61,117 bases of DNA from DASXHZ01 sp036488085 (GCA_036488085.1 DASXHZ010000099.1:1-61117), one strand, 5' to 3'; shown: positions 35,444-46,063, counted from the first letter of the stretch. The notes: generated by a model from the letters alone, not told the origin. Made by a program: numbers and translations.

Positions 35444-36346
35444 TCACGCCCGCGGATGCGCCTTCTTGTACACCGCCATGAGTTGCCAGTCATTCAAGTG
35501 CGTGTACTTCTGCGTCGTCGAGAGCGAGGCGTGGCCGAGGAGCTCCTGGATGCCGCGGAGGTCGGCGCCGGCGTTGAGGAGATGCGTGGCGAATGAGTGG
35601 CGCATCGTGTGCGGCGAGATGCCGGAACGGAGCGAGGCGGCGCGGAGGTAGCCATCGAAGAGGCGGCGGACGCTGCGATCGGTGATCCGTTCGCCGCGGT
35701 AGTTGACGAACAGCGCCATCTCATCCGGATCGCGTACGAGCTGAGGCCTCGCCGCCAGCCAGTTCCGAATCGCCTCGGCAGCCTTCGATCCGAACGGCAC
35801 GATCCGCTCCTTCGCCCCCTTGCCGCGCACCTTCACCAGCTTCGCGCGGACCTCCAGGTCCTCGATGTCGATCGCCACCAGCTCGCCGATGCGGAGGCCC
35901 GACGCGTACAGCAGCTCCATCCACGCGAGATCGCGGACGCCGAGGGGCGTCTCGGTCGTCACCTGCTCGATCAGCAGCGTCACCTCGGAGGTCTGCATCA
36001 CCTGCGGGAGCTGCTTCTCCACCTTCGGCGTCGCTACGGCGCGCGCCGGATTGACCTCGACGCGCCCTTCCCGCACCAGCCACTTGAAGAACGACCGGAT
36101 GCACGAGAGCTCGCGGGCAATCGAGGCGCGGGCAAGCTTCCGCCGCCCTTGGTGCGCCAGAAACGCACGGATGGCGAGGTGGTCGACATCGTGCAGGTCG
36201 AGCTGGTCGCGCCCGAGGGTGAAATAGTCGTTCGTGAGAAAGCCGATGAACGCCTCGAGATCGTCGCGGTAGGCTTCGATCGTATTGACCGAAACGTTGC
36301 GCTCGTACGTCAGGTAGTCGAGAAAATCGCCAATCTCGCTGGTCAC
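35444..36346 (-). CDS. xerC: Tyrosine recombinase XerC-like
   Basis: 300 residues from GTG 36346 (ATG 36367 would add seven). N-terminal SAM-like core-binding domain (FLDYLTYERNVSVNTIEAYRDDL) and catalytic domain with Arg (LLYASGLRIGELV), K (GKGAKERIVP), HxxR (ISPHTMRHSFATHL), H/W position (LLGHASLSTTQKYTH) and the nucleophile Tyr in QKYTHL. The family resolves chromosome dimers at dif. It sits in core genome beside the gcv operon, not in the island. Confidence 0.85.
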   Translation of the reverse strand: MTSEIGDFLDYLTYERNVSVNTIEAYRDDLEAFIGFLTNDYFTLGRDQLDLHDVDHLAIRAFLAHQGRRKLARASIARELSCIRSFFKWLVREGRVEVNPARAVATPKVEKQLPQVMQTSEVTLLIEQVTTETPLGVRDLAWMELLYASGLRIGELVAIDIEDLEVRAKLVKVRGKGAKERIVPFGSKAAEAIRNWLAARPQLVRDPDEMALFVNYRGERITDRSVRRLFDGYLRAASLRSGISPHTMRHSFATHLLNAGADLRGIQELLGHASLSTTQKYTHLNDWQLMAVYKKAHPRA

Positions 36347-36400
36347 GCCCGCCCTTCCGCGATTCATGTTAGCGTACCGCCCCGTTTCCGGAGGACCCGA

Positions 36401-37507
<1,107 letters not shown>

Positions 37508-37517
37508 GGAGCGTTGA

Positions 37518-37907
37518 ATGACGCCTGAAGACAGCAAATACGCAAAAAGTCACGAGTACGCCCACCTCGACGGCGACATCGCCACGATCGGCATCACCGA
37601 CTACGCGCAGAAGGAGCTCGGCGACGTCGTGTTCGTCGAGTTGCCGCAGGTCGGTTCGCAGCTCGAACAGAACGAAGAACTGGGATCGATCGAGTCGGTC
37701 AAAGCCGTGTCCGAGCTCTTCGCGCCGGTCACCGGCGAGGTCACCGAGATCAACGAGCGCCTGCGCGACAAGCCCGAGCTCGTGAACAGCGATCCCTACG
37801 GCGACGGCTGGATGATCAAGGTCCGCATCACCGACTCCTCGGAGCTCGACGAGCTGATGACCCCCGAAGAGTACGACGAATACTGCGAAAAAGAATCTGG
37901 CCACTGA
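37518..37907 (+). CDS. gcvH: Glycine cleavage system H protein
   Basis: 129 residues, full length. The lipoylated lysine lies in ESVKAVSELFAPVTGEV, with the characteristic ATIGITDYAQKELGDVVFVELP and NSDPYGDGWMIKV. It shuttles the aminomethyl group between P, T and L proteins. It starts 10 bp after gcvT. Confidence 0.97.
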   Translation: MTPEDSKYAKSHEYAHLDGDIATIGITDYAQKELGDVVFVELPQVGSQLEQNEELGSIESVKAVSELFAPVTGEVTEINERLRDKPELVNSDPYGDGWMIKVRITDSSELDELMTPEEYDEYCEKESGH

Positions 37908-37908
37908 C

Positions 37909-39297
37909 GTGTCACTTCCCGATCCCCTCACTTCCACGCACCGATACATTCCGAACGCCGAACAAGACGTCCGCGAGATGCTCGCGACGATCGGCGTGTC
38001 GTCCGTCGACGCCCTCTTCGAGACCATTCCCGCCGATGTGAAGCTGAAAGAGTTGCTCGACATCCCCGGCCCCTGGTCGGAGATCGAGACGCGCCGCTGG
38101 TTCGGCGGCCTCGCGCGGCAGAACAAGAGCGGCGTCGATCACGTCTCGTTCATGGGCGCCGGCGCCTACTCGCACTACCAGCCCGCCTGCGTCGACCAGC
38201 TCCTTCTCCGCGCCGAGTTCCTGACCGCGTACACGCCGTACCAGCCCGAGGTCTCGCAGGGGACGCTGCAGTCGATCTTCGAATACCAGACCCACCAGTG
38301 CCTGCTGACCGGCCTCGACGTCGCGAACGCGTCGCTGTACGACGGTTCGACGGCGCTCTGCGAGGCGGTGCTGCTCGCCGAGCGCACCGCGAAGAAGAAG
38401 CACAAAGTCGTCATCGCGCGTTCCGTGCACCCGGAGTACATCGAGACCGTCCGCACGTACGTGCAGAACCTCGGCATCGAAGTCGTCGAGGTTCCATGGG
38501 GGAGCGACGGCCGTGTCGACGTCGACGCCCTCCGCGCCGCCTGCACCGATGAGGTCTTCGGCGTCGCGGTCCAGTCGCCGAACTTCTTCGGCATCGTCGA
38601 GGACTACGACGTCATCGCCAACGCGACCGCGGGCATCACGAAGATCGCCGTCATCGCGGAGGCGACGTCCCTCGGCATCCTCGCGCCGCCGGGCGCACAC
38701 GGATTCGACATCTGCGTCGGCGAAGGGCAGGCGTGGGGGATCGCGCCGCAGTTCGGCGGCCCGTACGTCGGCTTCATGGTCGTCAAAGAACCGCTCAAGC
38801 GCCTCATGCCGGGCCGCCTCGTCGGCGAAACAGTCGACGTCGACGGCCGCCGCGCGTACGTCCTGACCCTCGCCACGCGCGAGCAGCACATCCGCCGCGG
38901 CAAGGCGACCTCGAACATCTGTACCAACCAGGCGCTCATCGCCCTCGCCGCGAACATGTACCTCTCCCTCCTCGGCAAGAACGGTCTCCGGGAGGTCGCC
39001 ACGCAGTCGATGCAGAAAGCCGCGTACCTCCGTGCCAAGCTCCGCGGGGTCCAGGGCATGACCCTGCCGTTCGGGAACGCGATCTACAACGAGTTTGTCG
39101 TCCGGACGCCGTTTCCCGCCACCGACATCCTCATGGACCTGGAGCACGAAAAGATCCTCGGCGGCATCCCGCTCGGGCGCTTTTTCACCAACCACGACAA
39201 CGACTTCCTCGTCGCCGTCACCGAGTTGCATACGAAAGAACAACTCGACCACTTCGCCGGCGCTTTGAGCGCGTCGATTTCGAGGGAGCGCCGATGA
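37909..39297 (+). CDS. gcvPA: Glycine dehydrogenase (decarboxylating) subunit 1
   Basis: 462 residues from GTG. N-terminal half of the P protein as a separate subunit: RYIPNAEQDVREMLATIGV, SFMGAGAYSHYQPACVDQLL, YTPYQPEVSQGTLQSIFEYQT, and the ANICTNQAL-type motif (SNICTNQALIALAANMYLSLLG). It pairs with GcvPB. The stop overlaps the gcvPB start (ATGA). Confidence 0.95.
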   Translation: MSLPDPLTSTHRYIPNAEQDVREMLATIGVSSVDALFETIPADVKLKELLDIPGPWSEIETRRWFGGLARQNKSGVDHVSFMGAGAYSHYQPACVDQLLLRAEFLTAYTPYQPEVSQGTLQSIFEYQTHQCLLTGLDVANASLYDGSTALCEAVLLAERTAKKKHKVVIARSVHPEYIETVRTYVQNLGIEVVEVPWGSDGRVDVDALRAACTDEVFGVAVQSPNFFGIVEDYDVIANATAGITKIAVIAEATSLGILAPPGAHGFDICVGEGQAWGIAPQFGGPYVGFMVVKEPLKRLMPGRLVGETVDVDGRRAYVLTLATREQHIRRGKATSNICTNQALIALAANMYLSLLGKNGLREVATQSMQKAAYLRAKLRGVQGMTLPFGNAIYNEFVVRTPFPATDILMDLEHEKILGGIPLGRFFTNHDNDFLVAVTELHTKEQLDHFAGALSASISRERR

Positions 39298-40796
39298 GCA
39301 CCGTGGTGGAACAGGAAGTGACCTCCACCGCGACGCCGCAAGGCTCCAACCGCGAAGGCCTCATCTTCGAGCACTCGAAGCCGGGCCGCCGCGGCTACCA
39401 GCTCCCGAACCTCGACGTCCCGGAGGCGAAGCTCGACGACCTCTTGCCGTCGAACCTCCGCCGCGACGAGATCGCGGACGAAGTCGAGGTCAGCGAAGTC
39501 GACGTCATCCGCCACTTCACGCGCCTCTCGAAGCTCAACGTCTCCATCGACGCCGGCCTCTACCCCCTCGGCTCGTGCACCATGAAGCACAACCCGCGCA
39601 TCAACGAAGAGATCGCGCGCGTCCCCGGCTTCGCGCTGACGCACCCGCTGCAGCCCGACCACCAGGTGCAGGGCAACCTCGCGCTGCTGTGGCACCTCGA
39701 GCAGACCCTCCGCGAGATCTTCGGCATGCCGCGCGTGACGCTCCAGCCGGTGGCCGGCGCGCACGGCGAGCTGACCGGCATCCTGATGATCCACAAGGCG
39801 CTGTCGACCAGCGGCAACGCCCGGAAGTACATCCTCATCCCCGACAGCGCGCACGGCACCAACCCGGCGTCGGCGGCCTTCGCCGGCTACGAGATCAAGG
39901 AGCTGAAGTCGAACGCGCGCGGGACGCTCGACCCGTCGACCCTCGCCGAGGCGGTGACCGAGGACGTCGCCGCGTTGATGATCACGGTGCCGAACACCCT
40001 CGGCGTCTTCGAGAGCGACATCAAGGCATTCGCCGACATCCTCCACGCCAAGGGTGCGTACCTCTATTGCGACGGCGCCAACCTCAACTCCTTCGTCGGC
40101 ATCGCCCGGCCGGGCGACATGGGGATCGACGTCATTCACTCGAACCTGCACAAGACCTTCTCTACGCCCCACGGCGGCGGCGGTCCCGGCGCCGGTCCGG
40201 TCGGCGTGAGCGAGAAGCTCATCCCCTTCGTCCCGACGCCGACCGTCGAGCGCCGCGAGGACGGCACGTACTACCTCGAGCACCACCGCCCCGACTCCAT
40301 CGGCCGCATGCGCGCCTTCAACGGCAACTTCGGTGTCCTGGTCCGCGCGCTCACCTACATGCGCTCCATGGGCCCCGACGGCCTCCGCCGCATCGCCCAG
40401 CTCGCGGTGCTCAACGCGAACTACATCCGTGCGCGCCTCAAGAGCTCCTACCACCTCCCATACGACGCCCCGTCGCTGCACGAAGTCGTATTCAGCGACA
40501 AGCGCCAGCTCGAACACGACGTCCACACCCTCGACATCGCCAAACGCCTGATGGACTACGGCTTCCACCCCCCCACGATCTACTTCCCCCTCATCGTCTC
40601 CGGCGCCCTCATGATCGAGCCGACCGAGAGCGAGCCGAAGGAAGAGCTCGACGCCTTCTGCGACGCCATGATCGCCATCGCCAAAGAAGCCGAGGAACGC
40701 CCCGAGCTAGTCCGCAGCGCGCCCCACACCACCCCGGTGCGACGCCTGGACGAAGCGCGGGCCGCCCGCCAGCCCATCCTGCGCTGGACGCGGTAG
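39294..40796 (+). CDS. gcvPB: Glycine dehydrogenase (decarboxylating) subunit 2
   Basis: 500 residues. It carries the PLP-binding lysine in HSNLHKTFSTPHGGGGPG and the conserved LGSCTMKHNPRINE, QPVAGAHGELTG and PDSAHGTNPASA. With GcvPA it decarboxylates glycine and loads the H protein. A sequence from its 3' end (TGCGCTGGACGCGGTA) is echoed twice more, at about 40944 and 46659. Confidence 0.95.
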   Translation: MSTVVEQEVTSTATPQGSNREGLIFEHSKPGRRGYQLPNLDVPEAKLDDLLPSNLRRDEIADEVEVSEVDVIRHFTRLSKLNVSIDAGLYPLGSCTMKHNPRINEEIARVPGFALTHPLQPDHQVQGNLALLWHLEQTLREIFGMPRVTLQPVAGAHGELTGILMIHKALSTSGNARKYILIPDSAHGTNPASAAFAGYEIKELKSNARGTLDPSTLAEAVTEDVAALMITVPNTLGVFESDIKAFADILHAKGAYLYCDGANLNSFVGIARPGDMGIDVIHSNLHKTFSTPHGGGGPGAGPVGVSEKLIPFVPTPTVERREDGTYYLEHHRPDSIGRMRAFNGNFGVLVRALTYMRSMGPDGLRRIAQLAVLNANYIRARLKSSYHLPYDAPSLHEVVFSDKRQLEHDVHTLDIAKRLMDYGFHPPTIYFPLIVSGALMIEPTESEPKEELDAFCDAMIAIAKEAEERPELVRSAPHTTPVRRLDEARAARQPILRWTR

Positions 40797-41221
40797 GGTT
40801 CCCTTCGTCGTCTCTCAGTGGGGCGCCGGCGGCCTCGCCGGCGTAGCCGCGCGCAGCGCGGCTGCCTCTGTGTGGCGCCGGCAATCTTGCGCGGCTGAGG
40901 ATTACCGGGGAGGCGTCGTCGTGCAGCGCGGCGAGGCCGGGTGCTGCGCTGGACGCGGTAAGGCATTCGTGGACCACGCCCAGGTCGCGCCGTGAGTTTG
41001 ATTTTCGCGCTTCTTTGCTTGGTGTCTTCGTCCGTCGAGAGGCCCCGTACACTCTCACATCGACCTCGACGGCTATGACTTGGCTTTCACGCGGCCGGCG
41101 GGGTGGTCGAGTCAAGGGACCGGTGCCGGAATGGCACTGCAGCGTCCTGGCGCCGAGATTTCCTTTGACTGGTAGCAGCTGCCGAATCACAGCCAGTATG
41201 AGGATTTCGATCGTCGCATCT
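40797..41221. repeat. Repeat-filled gap after the gcv operon
   Basis: Contains the dispersed palindrome CGTCTCTCAGTGGGGCGCCG (40809-40843), a variant TGTGTGGCGCCGGCAATCTTG near 40871, and a second copy of the gcvPB 3'-end sequence TGCGCTGGACGCGGTA near 40944. No gene is seen. It marks the change from conserved chromosome to accessory DNA. Confidence 0.7.
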
Positions 41222-41962
41222 TCAGTGCAGCGTCAGCGTCTCCACATCCGTCCCCTGAAAGTTCTGTCCCATTCCCGAGCCCTTGCCGGTCCTTTCAATT
41301 CGGGCGAAAACGAGACGGTCGGCCGTCTGGGCGAAAGTGTACGTGGTCTTCTCGGTCTCGTGGCCTTTGAACATCATGAAGCCGGCGGTTGTGCTGCGGA
41401 GTCTCTCCGCGGCGAGGGGAAGATTGTCGTCGGCGATCCAGACGCTCAGCTCATCCTGGTCGGTTTTGAGCGAGCCGATCTCCACCCCCTCGCTCTTGGT
41501 CATCGGTTGGTGCAGCGTGAGGACGAGCAGCCGTACAGAATGGCCCTGATACATGACGCGGCTCTCCGACTTGCGCGTGCCGAGATTCAGCAGGCCGAGG
41601 ATTGTGGAGCGGGCGTCGAGAGCGCGCGCGACGGCGAGAGTCGAGATTTGCGAGATGGCCGAGCTGGCCGAGTTGTTCCACGCGCCGTTGCGCGCCTGCT
41701 CCTCAGCGGCGGCTTTTTCGAGGAGCGCCTGCGGGATCGTCAGAATCACTCCAGCGGCTTCGTGAGCGACCTCGATCGATGCGGAGTGAGCGTCACTGTG
41801 GTTGGCCCAGCGGCCGGACGTCTTGGTATTCGATTGCCTGCTGAATGTGCCCCGCACCGGCTGCGTGGCACTGAGGCGCGAGACGGCGGTCTTCAGGTCG
41901 AAGAGGGTGTCCGCGTGGGCGGCGGTTACGAAGAGAAGTGCAATGGCGAGTGCGGTGCGCAT
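41222..41962 (-). CDS. Secreted protein of unknown function
   Basis: 246 residues with a clear signal peptide (MRTALAIALLFVTAAHADT). The mature part is a soluble alpha/beta domain with a predicted helical middle (QALLEKAAAEEQARNG) and a C-terminal beta region (TYTFAQTADRLVFARIERTGKG). It shows no metal, catalytic or anchor motif. It is alone, facing the gcv operon. Confidence 0.65.
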   Translation of the reverse strand: MRTALAIALLFVTAAHADTLFDLKTAVSRLSATQPVRGTFSRQSNTKTSGRWANHSDAHSASIEVAHEAAGVILTIPQALLEKAAAEEQARNGAWNNSASSAISQISTLAVARALDARSTILGLLNLGTRKSESRVMYQGHSVRLLVLTLHQPMTKSEGVEIGSLKTDQDELSVWIADDNLPLAAERLRSTTAGFMMFKGHETEKTTYTFAQTADRLVFARIERTGKGSGMGQNFQGTDVETLTLH

Positions 41963-42021
41963 GGAGCATTAAGCGTTCAGCGATTGCCGGAAGTTCCAAC
42001 TCGCCGCAGCGGTTGACTCCC

Positions 42022-42116
42022 GATCTGTTTGCCGAGTTGAACGCTCACGGCGTTGAGTTCATGGTCGTCGCCCTCAAGATCTTGCGGATGTCGAGGCGTT
42101 GAATCGAGGAGAGTAG
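42022..42116 (+). pseudogene. Remnant of an AbiEii-like nucleotidyltransferase (copy 1)
   Basis: The N-terminal signature DLFAELNAHGVEFMVV is followed almost directly, after a frameshift, by the C-terminal signature QDLADVEALNR. In the nucleotidyltransferase family these motifs are normally separated by about 100 residues including the catalytic GS-DxD, all missing here. A second remnant with a similar deletion lies at 48874-49005. Confidence 0.6.
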
Positions 42117-42344
42117 CGCCGCTCAGCTGACCTGCGACTCGGCTGTCCGTCAGTGGGCATCCTTGGTCACGGCTACGATGTAGTCAATTAGCCTCGCGAC
42201 GCCGTCGTCGAGGTCGTCCGATGGGCCGGAGGCTTTGCTGCTTCCGGCCCATGAAGACGATGATTTGGCAACCGGCACTTGGCAACCGGCGCCTCAGCGC
42301 ACACGGCGTTGCGCCCATGGTCGCCGGTGCGCCGCTGCGTCAGC
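42117..42344. other. Non-coding stretch with GGCAACCGGC repeats
   Basis: No gene is seen. TTGGCAACCGGCACTTGGCA and a further GGCAACCGGCGCC near 42264-42292 echo the tandem repeat inside the glycosyltransferase gene at 26613. Confidence 0.4.
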
Positions 42345-42728
42345 TCATTGGTGATGAAGGTGGATGACGTCGCGCACGACGTGCGTGCGGGAATCCATCA
42401 GGACCACGTGCCCGCCGATGGTCTTGTAACTGTGGTGGGCAGGCGCCGGCGGCAGGTGGCGGCGCAGGTCCTTCGGTGCGTCGTACGCTTTTCTCTGCAG
42501 CTCACGATCCAGCGGCTTGCCGGCCTCGAGCCGAGCTTCCTCATTGGCAGACAGCTGGTCGCTGTCCCGCAGTCCCTTCGGCGCATTCTTGTGATGCTGG
42601 CCGTACCAATCCTGCACCGCTTGGCGATCGTGTTCGTTGAACCGGTGCTCGTCACTTTGCTGGGCGATCGCAACCGTCGTCAGGAACAGCGCGATGACGC
42701 AAGCCGCCACGTAGAAATACTTTTTCAT
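42345..42728 (-). CDS. Small secreted CigR/RcnB-like protein
   Basis: 127 residues: signal peptide (MKKYFYVAACVIALFLTTVAIAQ), charged helical middle (EHDRQAVQDWYGQHHKN) and a C-terminal motif APAHHSYKTIGGHVVLMDSRTHVVRDVIHL. That end matches the YxYVxVGxDVLLI...VVDAI pattern of RcnB/CigR periplasmic proteins. ATG follows a plausible ribosome site (AGGAGAAC). Role uncertain. Confidence 0.7.
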   Translation of the reverse strand: MKKYFYVAACVIALFLTTVAIAQQSDEHRFNEHDRQAVQDWYGQHHKNAPKGLRDSDQLSANEEARLEAGKPLDRELQRKAYDAPKDLRRHLPPAPAHHSYKTIGGHVVLMDSRTHVVRDVIHLHHQ

Positions 42729-42835
42729 TTAGTTCTCCTGGGCGCCGGCGCAGCACGACGCGCGCCATCGAAGGAGCTCGTAAATGCAACGCGGAACTTG
42801 TGTATTGAGGCGACCTGCGCCGGCTGCGAAGAGGT

Positions 42836-43185
42836 TTACGCAGCCCGTGTTTGCATCCTTCGGCCGATGACGCAGGGAACCAGAACGAGACCGAGTGCGG
42901 CGAGCGCCATTCCGGGCATGACGACCTGCGGACGTTCTGATCGTGGCAGCGACGCGGCCAGCACCAGGAACTGACACCAACCGCGAAAAGCGCAATGCCG
43001 GGCAGAGAAATCACGGCGGCGGCTCGCGTGTGACGGCGCGATGCGCTGGCCGCGATCGCTGCCGCGGCCGAACCGGCGATCGCCGCGACCAGCAGTGGGA
43101 GAGGCGAAGGCCGCGCGTCAGCCGGTCTTGCGGTGGACCCGGTAGCGATAGGGATCAATCCTTCGATATGCAGTGTTGGTATCAT
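42836..43185 (-). pseudogene. Small membrane protein, one frameshift
   Basis: Starting MIPTLHIEGLIPIATGS, the frame gives one hydrophobic segment (LPLLVAAIAGSAAAAIAAS) and part of a second (AVISLPGIALFAVGV). A -1 shift near 42972 restores a continuation FLVLAASLPRS...MALAALGLVLVPCVIGRRM and a stop. Read together it is a 3-helix protein of about 115 residues. Decay and sequencing error both fit. Confidence 0.5.
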
Positions 43186-43191
43186 CAGATC

Positions 43192-43464
43192 ATGAAGAAG
43201 CGAACGATCAAACCTGCCGCGGGAATGAGCCACATTACTGCTGCCGCGGCAACGTCGGCTGCGCGTGTGGTTTACCGCGACGGCCCCACGGGTCGCTTCG
43301 TCTTGGTGCACGAGAGTGACGGATTACGCGTCGGGAAGGTTCGCGACAAGGCTTCCTCAGGCGCGGGGATCTTCAGACGCGTACGTGGCGACTCTCGTTC
43401 GGTTGGCGTCAACGGTTCACGCGGCGATCGCGCCTCATCGCGAACCGGTTCAAAGAAACGCTAG
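43192..43464 (+). CDS. Short basic protein, possible partner of the next gene
   Basis: 90 residues (MKKRTIKPAAGMSHITAAAATSAARVVYRDGPTGRFVLV...). The motif VVYRDGPTGRFV is common in short bacterial proteins encoded beside toxins or effectors. The C-terminal third is low-complexity and may be out of frame: the alternative frame from 43265 also stays open. It ends 5 bp before the next gene. Confidence 0.5.
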   Translation: MKKRTIKPAAGMSHITAAAATSAARVVYRDGPTGRFVLVHESDGLRVGKVRDKASSGAGIFRRVRGDSRSVGVNGSRGDRASSRTGSKKR

Positions 43465-43469
43465 CGCGC

Positions 43470-44087
43470 ATGGTTGCGGCGTACGAGGACAGTGTCTTTC
43501 TCAATGTCCCGTTCGACAAAAAGTACGGCCGCCTCCTCGATGCTCTCGTTTTTGCCGTGCACGAGTGCGGCTTCATCGCCCGATCAGCCCTCGAGGTTGA
43601 TGATAGCGGGCGCGCGCGGGTCGAAAAGATACTGGAGATCATTGAGCAGTCGAAATTCGGCATCCACGACATCTCACGCGCCGGCATTGATCGCAACACG
43701 CGCCTCGCACGTTTCAACATGCCGCTGGAGCTCGGGTTCTTCTTGGGTGCCAAGCGGTTTGGGTCCGCGCGGGACCGTGAGAAATGCTGTCTCGTCTTGG
43801 ATCGAGATCGCTATCGCTATCGAACATTCTGTTCCGACATCGCGGGTCAGGACATCCGTGCTCATGGCGATCAACCGCGTGATGCCATCCGCGCCGTACG
43901 CGACTGGCTGAGCAACCACCACCCCGGGGTACAGATGCCTGGGGGAAAGGCGATTTTCGAGCGATACGAACGATTCCGATCTCAGTTAGCCGTCCAGGCG
44001 GAGGAAGTTCATCTCGATCCCACAGAACTGACGTTCGGCGACTACACGAAACTCGTCGTCGGATGGTTGACAAAGAATGCGTGGTGA
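43470..44087 (+). CDS. TIR-like/nucleotide-binding fold protein, possible defence effector
   Basis: 205 residues. The pattern VFLNVPFDKKYGRLLDALVFAVHECGF, SGRARVEKILEIIEQSKFGIHDISR, FNMPLELGFFLGAKRFG and LVLDRDRYRYRTF...DIAGQDIRAHG is that of a compact Rossmann-like/TIR-like domain with a conserved acidic and Asn-Met-Pro-x-Glu motif. I know similar hypothetical proteins from accessory and defence-rich regions, but I cannot name the family. The short gene upstream and shared operon suggest a two-gene module. Confidence 0.55.
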   Translation: MVAAYEDSVFLNVPFDKKYGRLLDALVFAVHECGFIARSALEVDDSGRARVEKILEIIEQSKFGIHDISRAGIDRNTRLARFNMPLELGFFLGAKRFGSARDREKCCLVLDRDRYRYRTFCSDIAGQDIRAHGDQPRDAIRAVRDWLSNHHPGVQMPGGKAIFERYERFRSQLAVQAEEVHLDPTELTFGDYTKLVVGWLTKNAW

Positions 44088-44128
44088 AGTTGAGCCGCGG
44101 CGTGATGCGCCCTACGCCGATCCCGTGG

Positions 44129-45086
44129 CTACGGTTTAACTAGAATCCGTCGACCCCCCAAATCCGTGCGTCGCCACGCGCCGTCCACCTCTGCAAGCGG
44201 TACTGGCTCGGTGTCGATGCGGAGCTCGCCGCGGGCAGCTAGAGTCCAGAGTTGCGGGAAGGTGTCGAAGATCGCGATGCGTGGAATGCTGCCGCCACGG
44301 CCGCTTCCGTAAATCTCGAGTCCGGAGCTCCGTAGCGCGGCCGCGGGGAGGGAGATCGTGGGCCCGGCCATTTCTCCGATCTCAATCAGGCGGAGCCTCC
44401 TGTTCTCCGCCATCAGGTCGTGGCCGGTGAGCGCATGGAGTAGAACCTCCGTCGGATGTCCCCACACGTAGTCGAGAACAATGTCCAGCCGCTCGCGCCG
44501 GAACGCGGCGATCAATTCCTGGTCGGGTTGGCCGAGGTCGATGGTCGCGTCGGCGCCGAGATCGGGCAGCGTCTTCAAGACTTGCGTATTCCGGCCGGCG
44601 GCAACGACACGTCCGGCACCGAGGTGCTTTGCGATCTGGATGGCGACCTTGCCCGCCACTCCGGTCGCCCCGAGGATCAGGACCGTCTCGCCGCGCTCGA
44701 GCTTCGCGCGCCAGACGAGCGGCAGCCACGACGACAGCGCCGGATTCGGCAAGGCCGCCGCCGTGTCGTCATCGACGCTGTCAGGAACCGGCAGGCAGCG
44801 AACGCGAGCCACGACGGTGCGCTCGGCCATCATCCCGTAGGGTGACCGTGCTCCGCCGCAAAAGACCCGCGTGCCGTCGTCGAGAGCTCCGACGCCATCG
44901 ACACCGCAAAACGGCTGGCAGTTCGCGATGAGCGGCATAGTGCGTCCCGCTCGCCATCGCCTTGTCGATGTTTTTCAACCACGCGGCACGGACACGGAGG
45001 ATAACTTCACCCTCGGACGCCGCCGGATCAGGAAAGTCTTCATACCGAGGCGGCTCGCCCAGCGCGTGTAATACGGCAGCCTTCAT
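44129..45086 (-). pseudogene. Zinc-less alcohol dehydrogenase/quinone reductase, one frameshift
   Basis: MKAAVLHALGEPPRYEDFPDP begins an MDR-type oxidoreductase. At a TTTT run (44908-44911, minus strand) the frame shifts; removing one T joins ...RELPAV to CGVDGVGALDDGTRVF. The rest has the NADPH-binding ETVLILGATGVAGKVAIQIAK and ends normally. In total about 318 residues. A single homopolymer indel suggests either recent inactivation or a sequencing error. Confidence 0.75.
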
Positions 45087-45164
45087 GGACCACCTCGTCT
45101 CCCGGTAGGGCGCCAACGGCCTCTTCGGGGCAGCGGCGCGAACCTCTCCGCAAGCGCGCTGATT

Positions 45165-45617
45165 CTACTCACGCGCAACAGATTCAAACATCCGGACATA
45201 GCGCCGACCGGAGAACGAATAGCCCATACCTTCGTAGAACGCATGCGCGCCGTCCCGATGCGTGGAGGTCGTGACGAGCACCCTCGCGGCGCCGTTTTCG
45301 CGCCCCCAGCTCTCGATCCGGCGAACGAGCCCTCGTCCGGCCCCCGAGCGTTGAGATGCCGCCGCCACGTTCAACGCGGTGATCATGAGGACCGGCTGTG
45401 CGTCACTGAGCACGGACAGCAACTGCCCGGCGACGAGACCGCAAACGCGATCGTCAACCGCAGCCACGAAGACGATTGTGCCCGGACGCCCAGCGATGGA
45501 ACCAAGATAACGATGAGCCTGATCTATCGAGATGGGGTGGCCCATCTCGGTCATCAGCGCCGCAACGACTTCGGCGTCCGCGGGCGAGGCCAACCTGATG
45601 TGGGGGGTGCCATTCAC
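45165..45617 (-). CDS. GNAT-family N-acetyltransferase
   Basis: 150 residues, complete. Acetyl-CoA site SQRSGAGRGLVRRIESWGRENG (R/QxxGxG/A) and the C-terminal HAFYEGMGYSFSGRRYVR are typical. The substrate cannot be told from sequence. Such acetyltransferases are common passengers of cassette arrays. Confidence 0.85.
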   Translation of the reverse strand: MNGTPHIRLASPADAEVVAALMTEMGHPISIDQAHRYLGSIAGRPGTIVFVAAVDDRVCGLVAGQLLSVLSDAQPVLMITALNVAAASQRSGAGRGLVRRIESWGRENGAARVLVTTSTHRDGAHAFYEGMGYSFSGRRYVRMFESVARE

Positions 45618-45655
45618 AACTAAGAAGTCTAGCGCGCTGTGCGCGGGCCACGCTT

Positions 45656-45968
45656 CTAATGGGTGACCGCCGCCGCTGACCTTGCGAACAGGGTCGTCAG
45701 CTTCGTATCGAAAGGTGGAAACGCGACTTCAGACCACCATTCTTCGAATGCGGGCGTTCCCGGTAAATGCTGGGGAAGCGAGCGCATGAAATTCTGCCAT
45801 CCGAGCAACTCCTCGTGGATCTCGACTCCGCGATCATCGCTCAGCCTGATGAGAGTGTGGATGCAGTCGGTCGTGAGAAGGTCACGTTTGAACACCTGGA
45901 CCGCGACTACGGCGCTCCAGGCAATGAAGAGCGGTTCACCATTAAGCGTGACGACGAACCCGCGAATC
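45656..45968 (-). pseudogene. Gene truncated at its 5' end by a repeat element
   Basis: The frame TRAIRGFVVTLNGEPLFIAW...VFKRDLLTTDCIHTLIRLSD...LLGWQNFMRSLPQHLPGTPAFEEWW ends properly at 45656. Upstream it runs straight into the GTTACGAG repeat element at 45969, with no start beyond it. Translation from the internal GTG at 45895 would give 79 residues. Family not recognised. Confidence 0.6.
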
Positions 45969-46063
45969 GCGCGGGTCTCGGGTTACGGGGTTACGAGGTT
46001 ACGAGGTTTCCAGACCTCGGAACCCCGCAACCTCGCAACCATCTGATTGGCTTGGCGCTTTTC
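45969..46063. repeat. Repeat element, copy 1 (short GTTACGRG array)
   Basis: CGCGGGTCTCGG, then three 8-bp units GTTACGGG/GTTACGAG, then TTTCCAGACCTCGGAACCCC, GCAACCTCGCAACC and TGATTGGCTTGGCGCTTTTC. It is an inverted copy of 47715-47892 with fewer tandem units. It interrupts the gene at 45656-45968. Confidence 0.85.

Noticed and set aside
36347..36400. Glycine riboswitch upstream of gcvT
   Set aside because: The gap between the divergent xerC start and gcvT is about 54 bp, too short for a glycine aptamer, and no conserved stems are seen.
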